The notes beneath the pieces are model-generated. The model worked only from the letters and a program-made list of their open reading frames with translations. It searched no databases and was not told the origin of the DNA. Positions 14,501 to 20,720 of a stretch of 21,064 nt of DNA are shown here, piece after piece. Origin of the DNA: a virus; IMG/VR virus record IMGVR_UViG_3300040809_000713, positions 1-21,064 of that record; one strand, written 5' to 3'. The first letter of the stretch is position 1; the number at the start of each line of letters is the position of its first letter. The position numbers were made by a program, and so were the translations under genes.

Positions 14501-16798
14501 TGTAAGACTGCTATCTTTTTGACTGCTTACTCTAAGTTTGTCGTCGCTGGTTTTTGTGAACACAAAATACTTGTCTTTGTCAAAACTATTGTGACCTAGA
14601 TCAAATTTTAGTGTTTGGCCCGCTGTTGCTTTTGTTATTGTTTTTCTTACTACACGTTTTACTGGCTGGCTATTTCTAATGGTTACCCATCCGTTGTGTG
14701 CAGTACCATCTAACATTTTATAATAATAATATCCAGTTATTGATCGTGTAAGACTCTTTTCAGTGTTTGGACTGCTTTGTGTATACTTGAATTTTTTGTT
14801 TACTAAATCAACTGAAAAGTTAATACCCGGACTGTTACCATAATCAACATAGTCGACTCCAAACCCTAGTGCAGCATCTATTGGGTTTGCTGTGTTATGA
14901 ACATAATCAAAAATGTAACCACCTTTGAAATTACTGTTAGGATATGTAGCAGTATTGTCTAATTTTACATTGTTGATATCATACAGTTGTGCCAGCATAC
15001 CAAAACTACGTGCAGTTTTTTGCTGTCCATAAATCCATGCACTGCCATTCCAATACCATTCACTTCCATCATACGGCTCTGATGATTCGTTAGTTGTACC
15101 AAACTTCATTGAATTGTGACCATTGATAATCACAACTTTGTCATTGGTATTAATAGCTGTACTTCCGCTGCCATAAATTTCTGTTAAAACAATGCTGGTC
15201 CCTACACCACTTACTCTAAAAATTTTGTTATTATAAACACTGTTGGTTGTTTGCAAGAACATTACAATATCATTATTTTGCAGTGCTTGTGGCACAATCC
15301 TTTTCCAAAAATTGTAATTCTGTGACTGCGAAGGGTCTTTTGGATCAGTGTGTTTGGCAATACATTCATAGTAAGTGATGTTGCTGTTTACTGACAAATA
15401 AACTAAGTCGCCTGGTTCGTAACCACTGCCAGAACTCCATTGAGTAGTAATACCAGAAATAGTCCAATCCCAATCTGTTTGTCCAACAATAGCTGTGGCT
15501 GGATCAATATTATCTTCTACTAGATGATCAACATATGAGATATGATTTTTACCAAAGTTATATTTTTCTATTCCTGCTTTGTATTCAATGACAGGACGTA
15601 CAGCTCTGAATGTATCAACAATATAATCACCAGCTGTTAAATCTTGATATGCACACATAGCCTGCGCACTATCTTCATGTATCCATAAATTGCTTCTAGC
15701 CCATGCACTGTGATCTGCTGCCCATCTCTCTTCAACAACATAGTCACGCTTTGTGTTTTTGTATTGATCCGTATCAGTAGGATCAAAGCTGAATGTCGTA
15801 GGAGTTTCTACAAAGTCATTTCTATTCTGAGTATCATAAATCGCTGTATTAATAAAATGTCTTGCATAATGATTATATCTAGTTGCTTCGTATTGTTTAG
15901 TTAACTTAATACCTGTGCCTACACCATCCACAATATAAATGCTGTCAACTTCATAATTCCCACTTGTACTATAAGAATGAAAATTAGTTACTCGTATTAC
16001 ATCGTTTACTGCTGGTGCAGTAGTAAATGTTATCAATCCAGTATTAGTGTTATATGTATAATCAGTTGTAACCGTTTGTATTAGATTATTTTTAAAAACT
16101 TTTACAGTGTTAGAATAAGCACCCACTGTGAATGTTGTATTACCAGAAACTGTTTGTGTAAATTCAGTAAACTGAGATTGAGTAAATCGAATTCTCATAC
16201 CGTTTTGTAGTGTGAGAGTTTTACCATTCACTAGTGTAGGTGTAGTATAAAAAGTTCTGCCAATAATAGTGTCAATATCAATAGGATTAGCAAGCACTGC
16301 ACTTAAACTACATGGCGGAAGAATATCAGTCAGCCAAAAGTACTTGTGATAGTTTATAAACATATCATAGTTAATTGGCAAGTCCAATGTATAAGCAGTT
16401 TCATTCAATGTTTTGTTGTGATTGTTGACATCAACTTCATTGAATTTCATTGCGTTAATAAGATCATCATAGGGCAATGCACCTTGTATGTTTTGATCTG
16501 TATCTTTGTTTACAAGTCCAGGTGTAAACTGGTATGTGTCATTGCTTCTATCATCAACGATGTAGTTGTCAGCTACAGTATTTTTAAGATACTGTTGTCC
16601 TATATAGTTCTTGATAGGCTGTAAGCTACCGCTACTGAGCAATTGCTCCATAGTAGTATCTAAAAACTGTCTGTTGACCTGTGTTTGAAATATCTCTGGT
16701 AAAAAGTTTGAGATATTGCGTGTACCAAAGTGTTCGTTAGACTCACCCGGTCTTGTGATCATCGGCGCCTTTATAGGTCGTGGACTGCGTTCGCTCAT
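5582..16798 (-). CDS. Giant modular baseplate/tail structural protein, 3738 aa
   Basis: This uninterrupted gene starts 4 bases inside the end of gp6 (ATGA overlap), with GGAG upstream, where T4 encodes baseplate wedge gp7. The N-terminus (residues 20-160, with NISNFLPEIFQTQVNRQFLD, later INYDMFINYHKYFWL) resembles large virion proteins of marine T4-like phages. I see these modules in order: beta-hairpin units with NxLI...DYT...ITFT at about 229-273, 859-894 and 1086-1138; aromatic W..G..Y..GD modules like carbohydrate-binding ones at about 454-498, 2099-2130 and 3131-3171; a GGTGYTSAP module near 1484-1550; a Thr/Asn/Ser-rich region at about 2140-2625 holding a helical island and three flagellin-IN-like repeats; and a C-terminal IDGERIEY...RGTLGTS module at about 3615-3690. 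I see no enzyme motif. It probably forms the periphery of the baseplate wedge and carries the fibres, possibly doing the work of several T4 wedge proteins. Structural assignment is strong; equivalence to gp7 rests on position only. Confidence 0.85.
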   Translation of the reverse strand: MSERSPRPIKAPMITRPGESNEHFGTRNISNFLPEIFQTQVNRQFLDTTMEQLLSSGSLQPIKNYIGQQYLKNTVADNYIVDDRSNDTYQFTPGLVNKDTDQNIQGALPYDDLINAMKFNEVDVNNHNKTLNETAYTLDLPINYDMFINYHKYFWLTDILPPCSLSAVLANPIDIDTIIGRTFYTTPTLVNGKTLTLQNGMRIRFTQSQFTEFTQTVSGNTTFTVGAYSNTVKVFKNNLIQTVTTDYTYNTNTGLITFTTAPAVNDVIRVTNFHSYSTSGNYEVDSIYIVDGVGTGIKLTKQYEATRYNHYARHFINTAIYDTQNRNDFVETPTTFSFDPTDTDQYKNTKRDYVVEERWAADHSAWARSNLWIHEDSAQAMCAYQDLTAGDYIVDTFRAVRPVIEYKAGIEKYNFGKNHISYVDHLVEDNIDPATAIVGQTDWDWTISGITTQWSSGSGYEPGDLVYLSVNSNITYYECIAKHTDPKDPSQSQNYNFWKRIVPQALQNNDIVMFLQTTNSVYNNKIFRVSGVGTSIVLTEIYGSGSTAINTNDKVVIINGHNSMKFGTTNESSEPYDGSEWYWNGSAWIYGQQKTARSFGMLAQLYDINNVKLDNTATYPNSNFKGGYIFDYVHNTANPIDAALGFGVDYVDYGNSPGINFSVDLVNKKFKYTQSSPNTEKSLTRSITGYYYYKMLDGTAHNGWVTIRNSQPVKRVVRKTITKATAGQTLKFDLGHNSFDKDKYFVFTKTSDDKLRVSSQKDSSLTNRLNLVNGTLPTLFMNTGTTYTFQTQFAQNQIEFVDFDGTALGSGFTRSSGTGDVFTFAIATPSQTAIKYRVVGTTNKEGIIYINTVSDYTNITVYRNRTKISAYSLSGNILSITGASAIDDIYEVEYYTEADYSDTVEGSQLIADTQTHNAQNLDFANISFGDLVEHIRQQMTGIPGFTGDYFGINNYRQLPHVHEFGGTIRQQPYSTELLNQLLMDKDTNPYSSVKFNANQYSIFKKQFKLKAAQLHNTLDITQPVYTLVDRTLEAMFVGKNKSTLFANSNMAMYRDYESADYGWNNPTTPVFDLPESVNTYDDEQNHIQVWLNDDDGAGNTRWRALIKDQDYTLGSNKITVTTTPTFPSGGQAQLHVRWYPRASISFVPPSAVKLGLCKSYLPELRSDYSKDSTGTATDTVIVGHDGSVHVRNGTELYDRSKVGFDPVDAALWDLECRIYNNIQHTKLDNVKSIKTYTPNAHRANVYTWNKFQDTVKSEFNKWKVANNVTALQSDTYYDASDKWTWNYSDVTPGIGGWRGLYHYFFNTDRPHTHPWEMMGYNRKPSWWDANYSWTDATERANLITALKYGKINNPSLDAVYDINYSYNNYDWATNTLVTNAGVLNDPNTAGVVATPTDPARAFEFGDWGPVEAEWRRSSEYKIVEFLALLKARPLIATNNYFAVNERKESTLSSFNNAQLYNGTANQLTSWKSHQLSGNIQTGKIIESVRVVNGGTGYTSAPTVSVYDNFGQDAQIQTHITGGVVTSASVINPGKNYYNRPTLIPSTGAAKLEPILAEDSKRYFIGMQNSVIDFAKSNSTTVEELQTRLENMSFSTVAKAGGFVNSNQKFMLESSQGKGRVFVPEENFNTILFTNSPNTEYFFGGIKIDKTANGYKIAGYDNSKLTFKYYAPVTSSNKISAVISSTEVFRYTDFETAESTLDYNTELSSIQEVYNFIVGYGYYLNTIGFTQQWRSAANDFVTWASSETTIQLKIIPDNTKITVQDSTNGYFDNINNRYDGIYNVNDSNGNQIQTSKLLIDRNILSLDKETTFSVKDSSDEIYGVRLYKTQVEHLIVFDNITNFDDVVYDPAIGQRHNRIVWQGTRTKDWNGRFYSPGFVITDNTIIPNYDTVAKELDQYYGRTANLSNSQISNVAKYNSGYNKPQWADNLDIDDDTLFEFVQGSLKYKGTKYALDAFARNKSLFDADAMIDLHEEWAIRIADFGDTRSRDTIEFQLTPDLLATSPQSIRFTQGELNDTLTDLTIDVDSNSPLLVTGSPGNNFTTRAVNTYSGSTADEYHSDFVNSGLPLTTETDYQVINRQNMLSLVENSNDTYNFSGAWRDVLPWDPYISYKYNDKVLYEGRSWAMLDPDGSSGISTGNDPIEVIGTITLPSVPSSGGTLVLDNTTVTLTKTSTTTTLGVINIIGTQDIASSNVVTHGSTVVLGETSSLAQTITFSNPVTTTTYNDVVKTGTVSNPNFVGSATKTLIIDGQTVTFNDTVATTTNITAQAALENSFNANNFNNTANLATNRINALEALRTAYISANSSSAWQTFITTYFTNNAGINLSQLLVEHGTSPSYVTQLESLITNDVALINEQTGNSYVASAVISGSTVIPNSDIVATQNAVDNGVYIDDFATYVKGNPSVTLATTTVVATQSGTTFKTYTLAGIVQEINDAGIPNVVATNTGTFLRLTKTTSTPTVAFDLTLSVGTANNDVGFSTQTETIAATSSTSTGFPNLTLQQTVNQINAAGVTGITASINANNTNLLQINSNRSTLYIGNGTANSVIGVTPGVTPAGSTTTTSNISLDVNDIVDKINQAGISGVSASNSNNRLKLVSVNSQFVIGAGSSNGQVGLVAQTYNSATIQVGNVFNAIVGSDNNQVFREMTNDPNIFSIHIADDSVESNYNLGYQVYQTMDLSMYVNYSCAGIIDADEAEITVARYPSNLTQAHNLSVGDYVLIRGSTTIPSIDGIHRVHKVDSDSVTKFYIDQYITQEGSGGNIYPLRPVRFSTFNELDSVKNNQVNGVYKYNFGGFRQNNTAQPIYAYVDNDGTNKSAVYKWSGLWTNANGHYNGVFEKVRTGNTQARNDLIENVKIYDALNRSSIANIETWDPAKGIIFGFVDKEIDYKLASDIASYNYNSIDGEIANTSSWTEEYVGVRWWDISTAIYLDYEQSTIDYQQMNWGRLATGASIDIYEWTRSPVLPEQWQDAVDAEIVIDGNVASGQAYFTAVDNERIYNWTEQVYYNPKTRRNENVYYFWVKNKLSFSGIRQYNVTQLSQILANPEAFGLSWAAASGSSQLFLSNVSNYVTKYSVVQINQRYPDSNSMPLNEWTLLAENDPNTTIPEYLHIKMRDSLTGFNNYSIDSTYTTWGSSTVYAKDAVVKEGNDYYISLQSNNQSQQPSLDTDMSHWSKIYDYSFVDGTQVDDIRIWRGQHVPDLDLHEYNRYGHLVRPRQSLFRDLVEARHNFVYTVNDMLSQVNVVDELQNWEDTFETTFSRGAVTYDVKDYVNLTDFKLIEKNSAGTVTYRFDTNTVPDFVYESDQEYLNAGEPPEGSYVLIKHDLGSDLVDRKKMYHFVGGTDKLVFKEKSTVQLSEEMWLQSKFGHGFDSMSYDLMPFDSDSSIVIGHLMDLLRKNVFVGRHHVMYNKLWFKLLYSAVLQNTTDDFAFKTTYVRLRVNHPLLLNKSTYQRFGVDVVEKYFDTIKPFHTKLLDLVDSNTHGEATNIEIDEQSRNTNITMVYSDHTLRDWACDQVLLGGDFTSTPTGNEDISTFTTIDANLDYIYNGNLFVQPVCEGWGEELYPTDFVENISIAVQTNASGSTETADTRTYRMTQYQPMDIHISNVIVDANKTTTTANVSGTDTIIPVTNAALLDDPNTVFGKGEVPCVVYIDGERIEYNAISGNNLLFCIRGTLGTSAKAHNSGATVINSGPTTRIPTLEKFSDHGDNLRMAYNDSGVSLSAAGISPEHAFIRNVGQGSI
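8941..9535 (-). repeat. Three flagellin-IN-like protein repeats inside the giant gene
   Basis: Three diverged repeats share the pattern [IV]v..IN.AG[IV]..[VI].A.......L.[LI], followed in repeats 2 and 3 by IG.G..N..[VI]G. The IN pairs are at residues 2433 (EINDAGIPNVVAT), 2507 (QINAAGVTGITAS) and 2576 (KINQAGISGVSAS), so the spacing is 74 and 69 residues. The pattern resembles the IN motif of flagellin and hook-associated proteins, a small surface beta domain. The repeats differ enough at DNA level that recent slippage is unlikely. Confidence 0.7.
12149..12349 (-). other. GGTGY-type beta module in the giant protein
   Basis: Residues about 1484-1550 read VRVVNGGTGYTSAPTVSV, then ITGGVVTSASVINPGKNYYN and RPTL. 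The pair of half-repeats ([V]NGGTGY..[AI]P.V and V.NPG..Y..[RP]) is the same as in the gp6 module at 18243-18474. It is a glycine-rich beta module found in many phage and bacterial surface proteins and is likely a surface decoration. Confidence 0.7.
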
Positions 16799-19700
16799 TG
16801 GTAAGATACTCCAGTGCTTTCAGCTATTGTTGTGCTGTTGGAAACAATACTGTTAGACACAATAATGTTTGATGCTTCAACTACAGGAAGAAATAGTTCG
16901 TCTCCTGCACTAGTTATTTCAAATAGTTCTTTGGTGTCTGTGCTATTGCCAACTGGTTGAATTGTAACTTGACTTATTTCGCCAATCATGTTATTGTGAA
17001 TATATGCTGCCATTTCAGTAAAGTAAAAGTCTTCACCGAAGTCCCAGTTTTCAACTGCAAAGTAATCATTGATAAGTCTTATTACCTGCTGTTTTACTTC
17101 AGTGTCACTGAGTGTACTGTTTGCAGTTTTAGTTACATTAAATCTAGCCTGTAGTTCACTACTAGCCAAATCACCAAATAGTATTTTATACTTAACTGGT
17201 CTGTAAATAACTTGATCACTAATACTCTTTTTAGTTTCTAATACTTCAAACATATTTGTAAGTTCACTAATAGTTGGCGGATTCGGTTTAGTTTCTGTTC
17301 TGCCATCATATTTTGTCCAAGTTCTAAACTGTCTATCATAACTTGACATTAATACATATGTGTCTACAATGTTTGTAATAGCAGGATCAATTACATTGTT
17401 GATGTCACTGATTCTGTCATACTGTGTGTGCAAATTAGCTTTACCGTTTACAATTGTAGTACCATTGGCATCATAACACACATAGTCAAATCCGTCTACA
17501 GTTTTTGTTCCTAGTTTAATAGTTTGTCCAGCTAATACATTGTTGAATGCTTCTGGATTAGTAGGATAGTCTCCGTTGTTAGGATCAGCAAGTGTAACTC
17601 TCACATTGTGAGGATCTGTGTAGCCATCTTGATATACAAAATATCCAAACAAATTAAACTTATAGTCTCTGCCTAAAGCAGTTGAATCTAGTTCACTAAC
17701 AGGATTTATTCTCAACACTTTCAAACAATCTCTGAGAGGTTTTTGTGTTTCACTGCTGAATGTACTGTTGAAGTTTAAGTTGCTAAATTTAAGTTTAGCA
17801 CTACTGCCAAATACCATTTGTGTTTTGCGAGTAAGTATTTCCCATTGTGTACTGCTATAGTTGAAGCGTATAAGCCAACTGTTGTCTATGCCAGTGCCGC
17901 CTGTATTACCTTCGTACTGTCTACTCCAACTACTCACTGCATTCAGTGTGGTTGTGTTAGCAGGAATATCTCCGCTTTCAATGATGTGCCACTGTTGTGT
18001 GTCACTGTTATATCTCAGTGCAAAACTTACTTTTGAATCTATCTTGTTTACAACTTGTGTTTTAATTGTGTCTGTAAAGTCTTTGGCAAACACAGGAACA
18101 ATACGTCTAACTCTTGCACCATCTTCTACTACACCACTCAGCACCACAGCACCTTTGCCTGTGTTGTCATTTCCTGTTGGAATACCGTCTGCTGTGTCAT
18201 CACCCAAGCCATCTTTGTAAAGTCTATCAACTTTAACCCACTGTGTGTTACTGTCAGCTAGTGTTACTTTAGCAGTGGCATTGCTTCCGCTGCCACCTGT
18301 GATTGTAACTGTAGTACCGTTTTCATAACCACTTCCTGCATTGGTAATTGCAATAGCTGTGACTGTGCCACTTGTAACTGTGGCTGTAGCTGTTGCGCCT
18401 GATCCAACGCCGTTAACTGTAACTGTGGGTATGCCTGTGTATCCTGTGCCGCCGTTTACCACTGTGATAGTTTTTACATACCCCATCTGATAAGGCGCAC
18501 TAATAAATTCTACCAAGCTGTTTAAACTTGCTTTTTTCAAACTGTTGGTTTGCACAAGTCCGGTACGCTGTACAATACTGTCTTTGGTAAAATATCCACT
18601 GCTACTTCCACTTGCTTTTGTAACTTGGTTCCAGCGGAATACTCCGGTGATGTCTGTTTCTGTTGCATTTCTAAACACAATGCCACTTGTTGTATTATTG
18701 AAATCTGAATTGCTGTTAAACGTTGTGCTTGTGTAACCTTGTCTTGTGTAGTAAAAGTTTTTAACTTCTGCATTGCCCAGCATTGGTCTAATATACTTTT
18801 TATAAATCTGTTCACCATTCAACGAGTTAGGCAAACTAACAAGACTTCTGTTGGTCACATTATTTTCATACACATAACCGTCGTCTGTGTATTGTGTTGC
18901 ATCATTATAAGTTGCTGTAGGATCATATAAGTCACGGAATCTACTGTGACCACTGTGTACACGGTTAATACTTTTAATCTTGCGAATATTTTCACTTACT
19001 GTTACAGGAAAAATACTGTAATCAGCAGCAGTAACCATTCTGTCCTGTGCGGCAAAGAATCTTGGAGCATTGGCTTTGATACTAGCAACACTTTCTCTTG
19101 TGCTAGCGTTGGTTACATTATTCTTCAAACTGAGAGTAAAAAGTGCATTGTATGTATTACCATCAGCTCCTTGATAATCAATGTTCATACTTGTACTATT
19201 AAATGTATCAGGATTAAGGCTATAAGATTCATTTAGTCCTGTGCGATACCAAACTCTAATGTTACCACGTGGAATATTTCCAAAACTTCCATCGCCAAAT
19301 ACAATACTAACTTGATCACTTTCTCTGCTAGCAACACTGTAAATATCTCTGATAGCATTACTGGTGCTGTTAAATATAGCACTGTTTCCAAACAGCTTAT
19401 CAACTCTTGTCCAATTTTTTTGTACTTGTCCTACTTCGTCGATTGTTTGTACCCATATGTTTCCATTTGCAATGTTGTCTACATTAATATCAAGTACCAT
19501 ATTTGATAAACCATTTGTGATATTAAAGTCTTTGTATTCCATTGCACCTTGCTTGAATCCTACAAAAAATCCAGTATTTGAACTGCTATTACCGCTGTTG
19601 TCATTTTTGTACAACAAATCAACAACACTGTAAGGATCAGGTGTTTTTTCAATCACTGTGTTCTGTGAAGTAGTTTTGCTACTGTAAAAACTAAATGTGG

Positions 19701-20325
19701 CATTTTTGTTATTGATTCTGTTTTGAAAATTGCGAGTTGCTATATTGTTTACACTGCTGGTTCTGTAAATTTCATTGCTCACACTACCTATTGTAACTTT
19801 ACTATAAGGAGATCCAAACTGACTACTGCTTTGAAACATGCTGTTCATAATAGTTAAAAAGTTTTTATAACTGTTGGGATCAGTTGTGTCATCAAATTGC
19901 ACTGATATATTTGCTAAACTGTTACCGTTTGTGTCAAACACAGGCTCGTTTGTTCTCACACTGTCTATCTTTAAAAATCCGTTGGCAACAACATTTCTAG
20001 TAGGTGTATATCCTAAGAAGTCAGCAATACGTAAGGCGCTTTCTCTGCGTTCTGCTGTGCTTAAATAATTTTCTCTGCTGGCTAAGTCTGCTCTGTATGC
20101 TAAGTTATGACCTAAGAAAGCCATAAGTTCTAACAAACTTACAAATTCACTTGAGTTGATCCAGTCATTGAAGTTTTCCGGATAGTTGTTGTTAATATAA
20201 TCAACCATAGCGTTACGAATAGTTTCAAAGTCATAAGCCTGAAAATTAGCTTCACTAAAACTTTCGTACACTACGCTGAAATCTTCAGCAGCAAATAAAC
20301 TGCTCTGTCTTGCGCCTTGTGCCAT
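16795..20325 (-). CDS. gp6: Baseplate wedge subunit gp6, enlarged
   Basis: gp6 forms the inner ring that links the wedges of a T4-type baseplate. The match is clearest in residues 32-120: FETIRNAMVDYINNNYPENF, NSSEFVSLLELMAFLGHNLA, then YRADLASRENYLSTAERRES and LGYTPTRN. This is the conserved N-terminal part of gp6 and related baseplate J-type proteins. Residues 440-470 (FFAAQDRMVTAADYSIFPV) and the C-terminal region from about 1060 (RPVKYKILFGDLASSELQAR, later NWDFGEDFYFTEMAAYIHNN) also fit. At 1176 aa it is nearly twice the length of T4 gp6 (about 660 aa). Part of the extra length is a GGTGY-type module at about 618-693. It overlaps the gp25 stop by one base (TAATG), with AGGTGA upstream, and ends in an ATGA overlap with the giant gene. 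The gp25-gp6 order supports the call. Confidence 0.93.
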   Translation of the reverse strand: MAQGARQSSLFAAEDFSVVYESFSEANFQAYDFETIRNAMVDYINNNYPENFNDWINSSEFVSLLELMAFLGHNLAYRADLASRENYLSTAERRESALRIADFLGYTPTRNVVANGFLKIDSVRTNEPVFDTNGNSLANISVQFDDTTDPNSYKNFLTIMNSMFQSSSQFGSPYSKVTIGSVSNEIYRTSSVNNIATRNFQNRINNKNATFSFYSSKTTSQNTVIEKTPDPYSVVDLLYKNDNSGNSSSNTGFFVGFKQGAMEYKDFNITNGLSNMVLDINVDNIANGNIWVQTIDEVGQVQKNWTRVDKLFGNSAIFNSTSNAIRDIYSVASRESDQVSIVFGDGSFGNIPRGNIRVWYRTGLNESYSLNPDTFNSTSMNIDYQGADGNTYNALFTLSLKNNVTNASTRESVASIKANAPRFFAAQDRMVTAADYSIFPVTVSENIRKIKSINRVHSGHSRFRDLYDPTATYNDATQYTDDGYVYENNVTNRSLVSLPNSLNGEQIYKKYIRPMLGNAEVKNFYYTRQGYTSTTFNSNSDFNNTTSGIVFRNATETDITGVFRWNQVTKASGSSSGYFTKDSIVQRTGLVQTNSLKKASLNSLVEFISAPYQMGYVKTITVVNGGTGYTGIPTVTVNGVGSGATATATVTSGTVTAIAITNAGSGYENGTTVTITGGSGSNATAKVTLADSNTQWVKVDRLYKDGLGDDTADGIPTGNDNTGKGAVVLSGVVEDGARVRRIVPVFAKDFTDTIKTQVVNKIDSKVSFALRYNSDTQQWHIIESGDIPANTTTLNAVSSWSRQYEGNTGGTGIDNSWLIRFNYSSTQWEILTRKTQMVFGSSAKLKFSNLNFNSTFSSETQKPLRDCLKVLRINPVSELDSTALGRDYKFNLFGYFVYQDGYTDPHNVRVTLADPNNGDYPTNPEAFNNVLAGQTIKLGTKTVDGFDYVCYDANGTTIVNGKANLHTQYDRISDINNVIDPAITNIVDTYVLMSSYDRQFRTWTKYDGRTETKPNPPTISELTNMFEVLETKKSISDQVIYRPVKYKILFGDLASSELQARFNVTKTANSTLSDTEVKQQVIRLINDYFAVENWDFGEDFYFTEMAAYIHNNMIGEISQVTIQPVGNSTDTKELFEITSAGDELFLPVVEASNIIVSNSIVSNSTTIAESTGVSYQ
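18243..18474 (-). other. GGTGY-type beta module inserted in gp6
   Basis: Residues about 618-693 of gp6 read KTITVVNGGTGYTGIPTVTV, GSGATATATVTSGTVTAIAI, TNAGSGYENGTTVTITGG, then SNATAKVTLAD. This is a complete copy of the module that appears in shorter form in the giant protein. It is flanked by ordinary gp6 sequence, has no counterpart that I know of in T4 gp6, and has a marked Gly/Thr/Val/Ala bias. Confidence 0.75.
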
Positions 20326-20687
20326 TATTCTTCACCTACATATGTTAACAACAGTTCTTCTGCTGTTCCTGTATCAATATATTCCATTCTCACACGCACT
20401 TCTAGTGTATGCTCGGTGGGCTTGTTCAATAGTGTTTCTATAACTCTCCATCTAGGATCGTTAGTCACTATTCTATTCACATCGTCTAGTGCTTCTGCTT
20501 CTGTTGTATAATCCAGCGGTTCAAACACCAACTCAGGTAGTATGCTACCAAATGTTGGATTCATTACACGTTCGCCTCTGCGAGTGTAAAAATGATTCAT
20601 CAAGTCACGTTTTGCAATATCAACATCTTCCAATGTTTTACTGCCTGTGACTGTGTCTATTGTGCTATATCCGATGTATGTTGCCAT
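20325..20687 (-). CDS. gp25: Baseplate wedge subunit gp25
   Basis: This 120-aa protein belongs to the gp25 family (lysozyme-like fold without lytic function), which sits next to gp6 at the sheath-baseplate junction and helps start sheath assembly. The family signature is clear at residues 24-60: AKRDLMNHFYTRRGERVMNP, then TFGSILPELVFEP. A second conserved part follows at about 68-85 (DDVNRIVTNDPRWRVIE), and the protein ends in strands (LEVRVRMEYID, ELLLTYVGEE). T4 gp25 is 132 aa, so this copy is complete and slightly short. The start at 20685-20687 gives the expected N-terminus (MATYIGYSTIDT), but no Shine-Dalgarno sequence can be seen before it. A CATAAATA box ends only 5 bases upstream. It overlaps gp6 by one base. 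Confidence 0.94.
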   Translation of the reverse strand: MATYIGYSTIDTVTGSKTLEDVDIAKRDLMNHFYTRRGERVMNPTFGSILPELVFEPLDYTTEAEALDDVNRIVTNDPRWRVIETLLNKPTEHTLEVRVRMEYIDTGTAEELLLTYVGEE

Positions 20688-20692
20688 ACTAA

Positions 20693-20700
20693 TATTTATG
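20693..20700 (-). promoter_or_regulatory. Possible late promoter box before gp25
   Basis: The minus strand reads CATAAATA, one base off the T4 late element TATAAATA, in the 33-base gap between the small upstream gene and gp25. If transcription starts 6 bases beyond the box, as in T4, the first base would be the A of the gp25 ATG and the message would have no leader. That is odd but consistent with the lack of a ribosome-binding site. A chance AT-rich match is a real alternative. Confidence 0.4.
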
Positions 20701-20720
20701 GCAAAATTAACTGCTACTTT

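Noticed and set aside
17861-18220. 119-codon open frame on the plus strand
   Set aside because: It lies entirely antisense to gp6, has a low-complexity Leu/Ser/Val/Pro-rich translation and no ribosome-binding site. It reflects codon bias of the gene on the other strand.
18537-18818. 93-codon minus-strand open frame inside gp6
   Set aside because: It is in another frame within the well-supported gp6 gene, and its translation shows no domain pattern.
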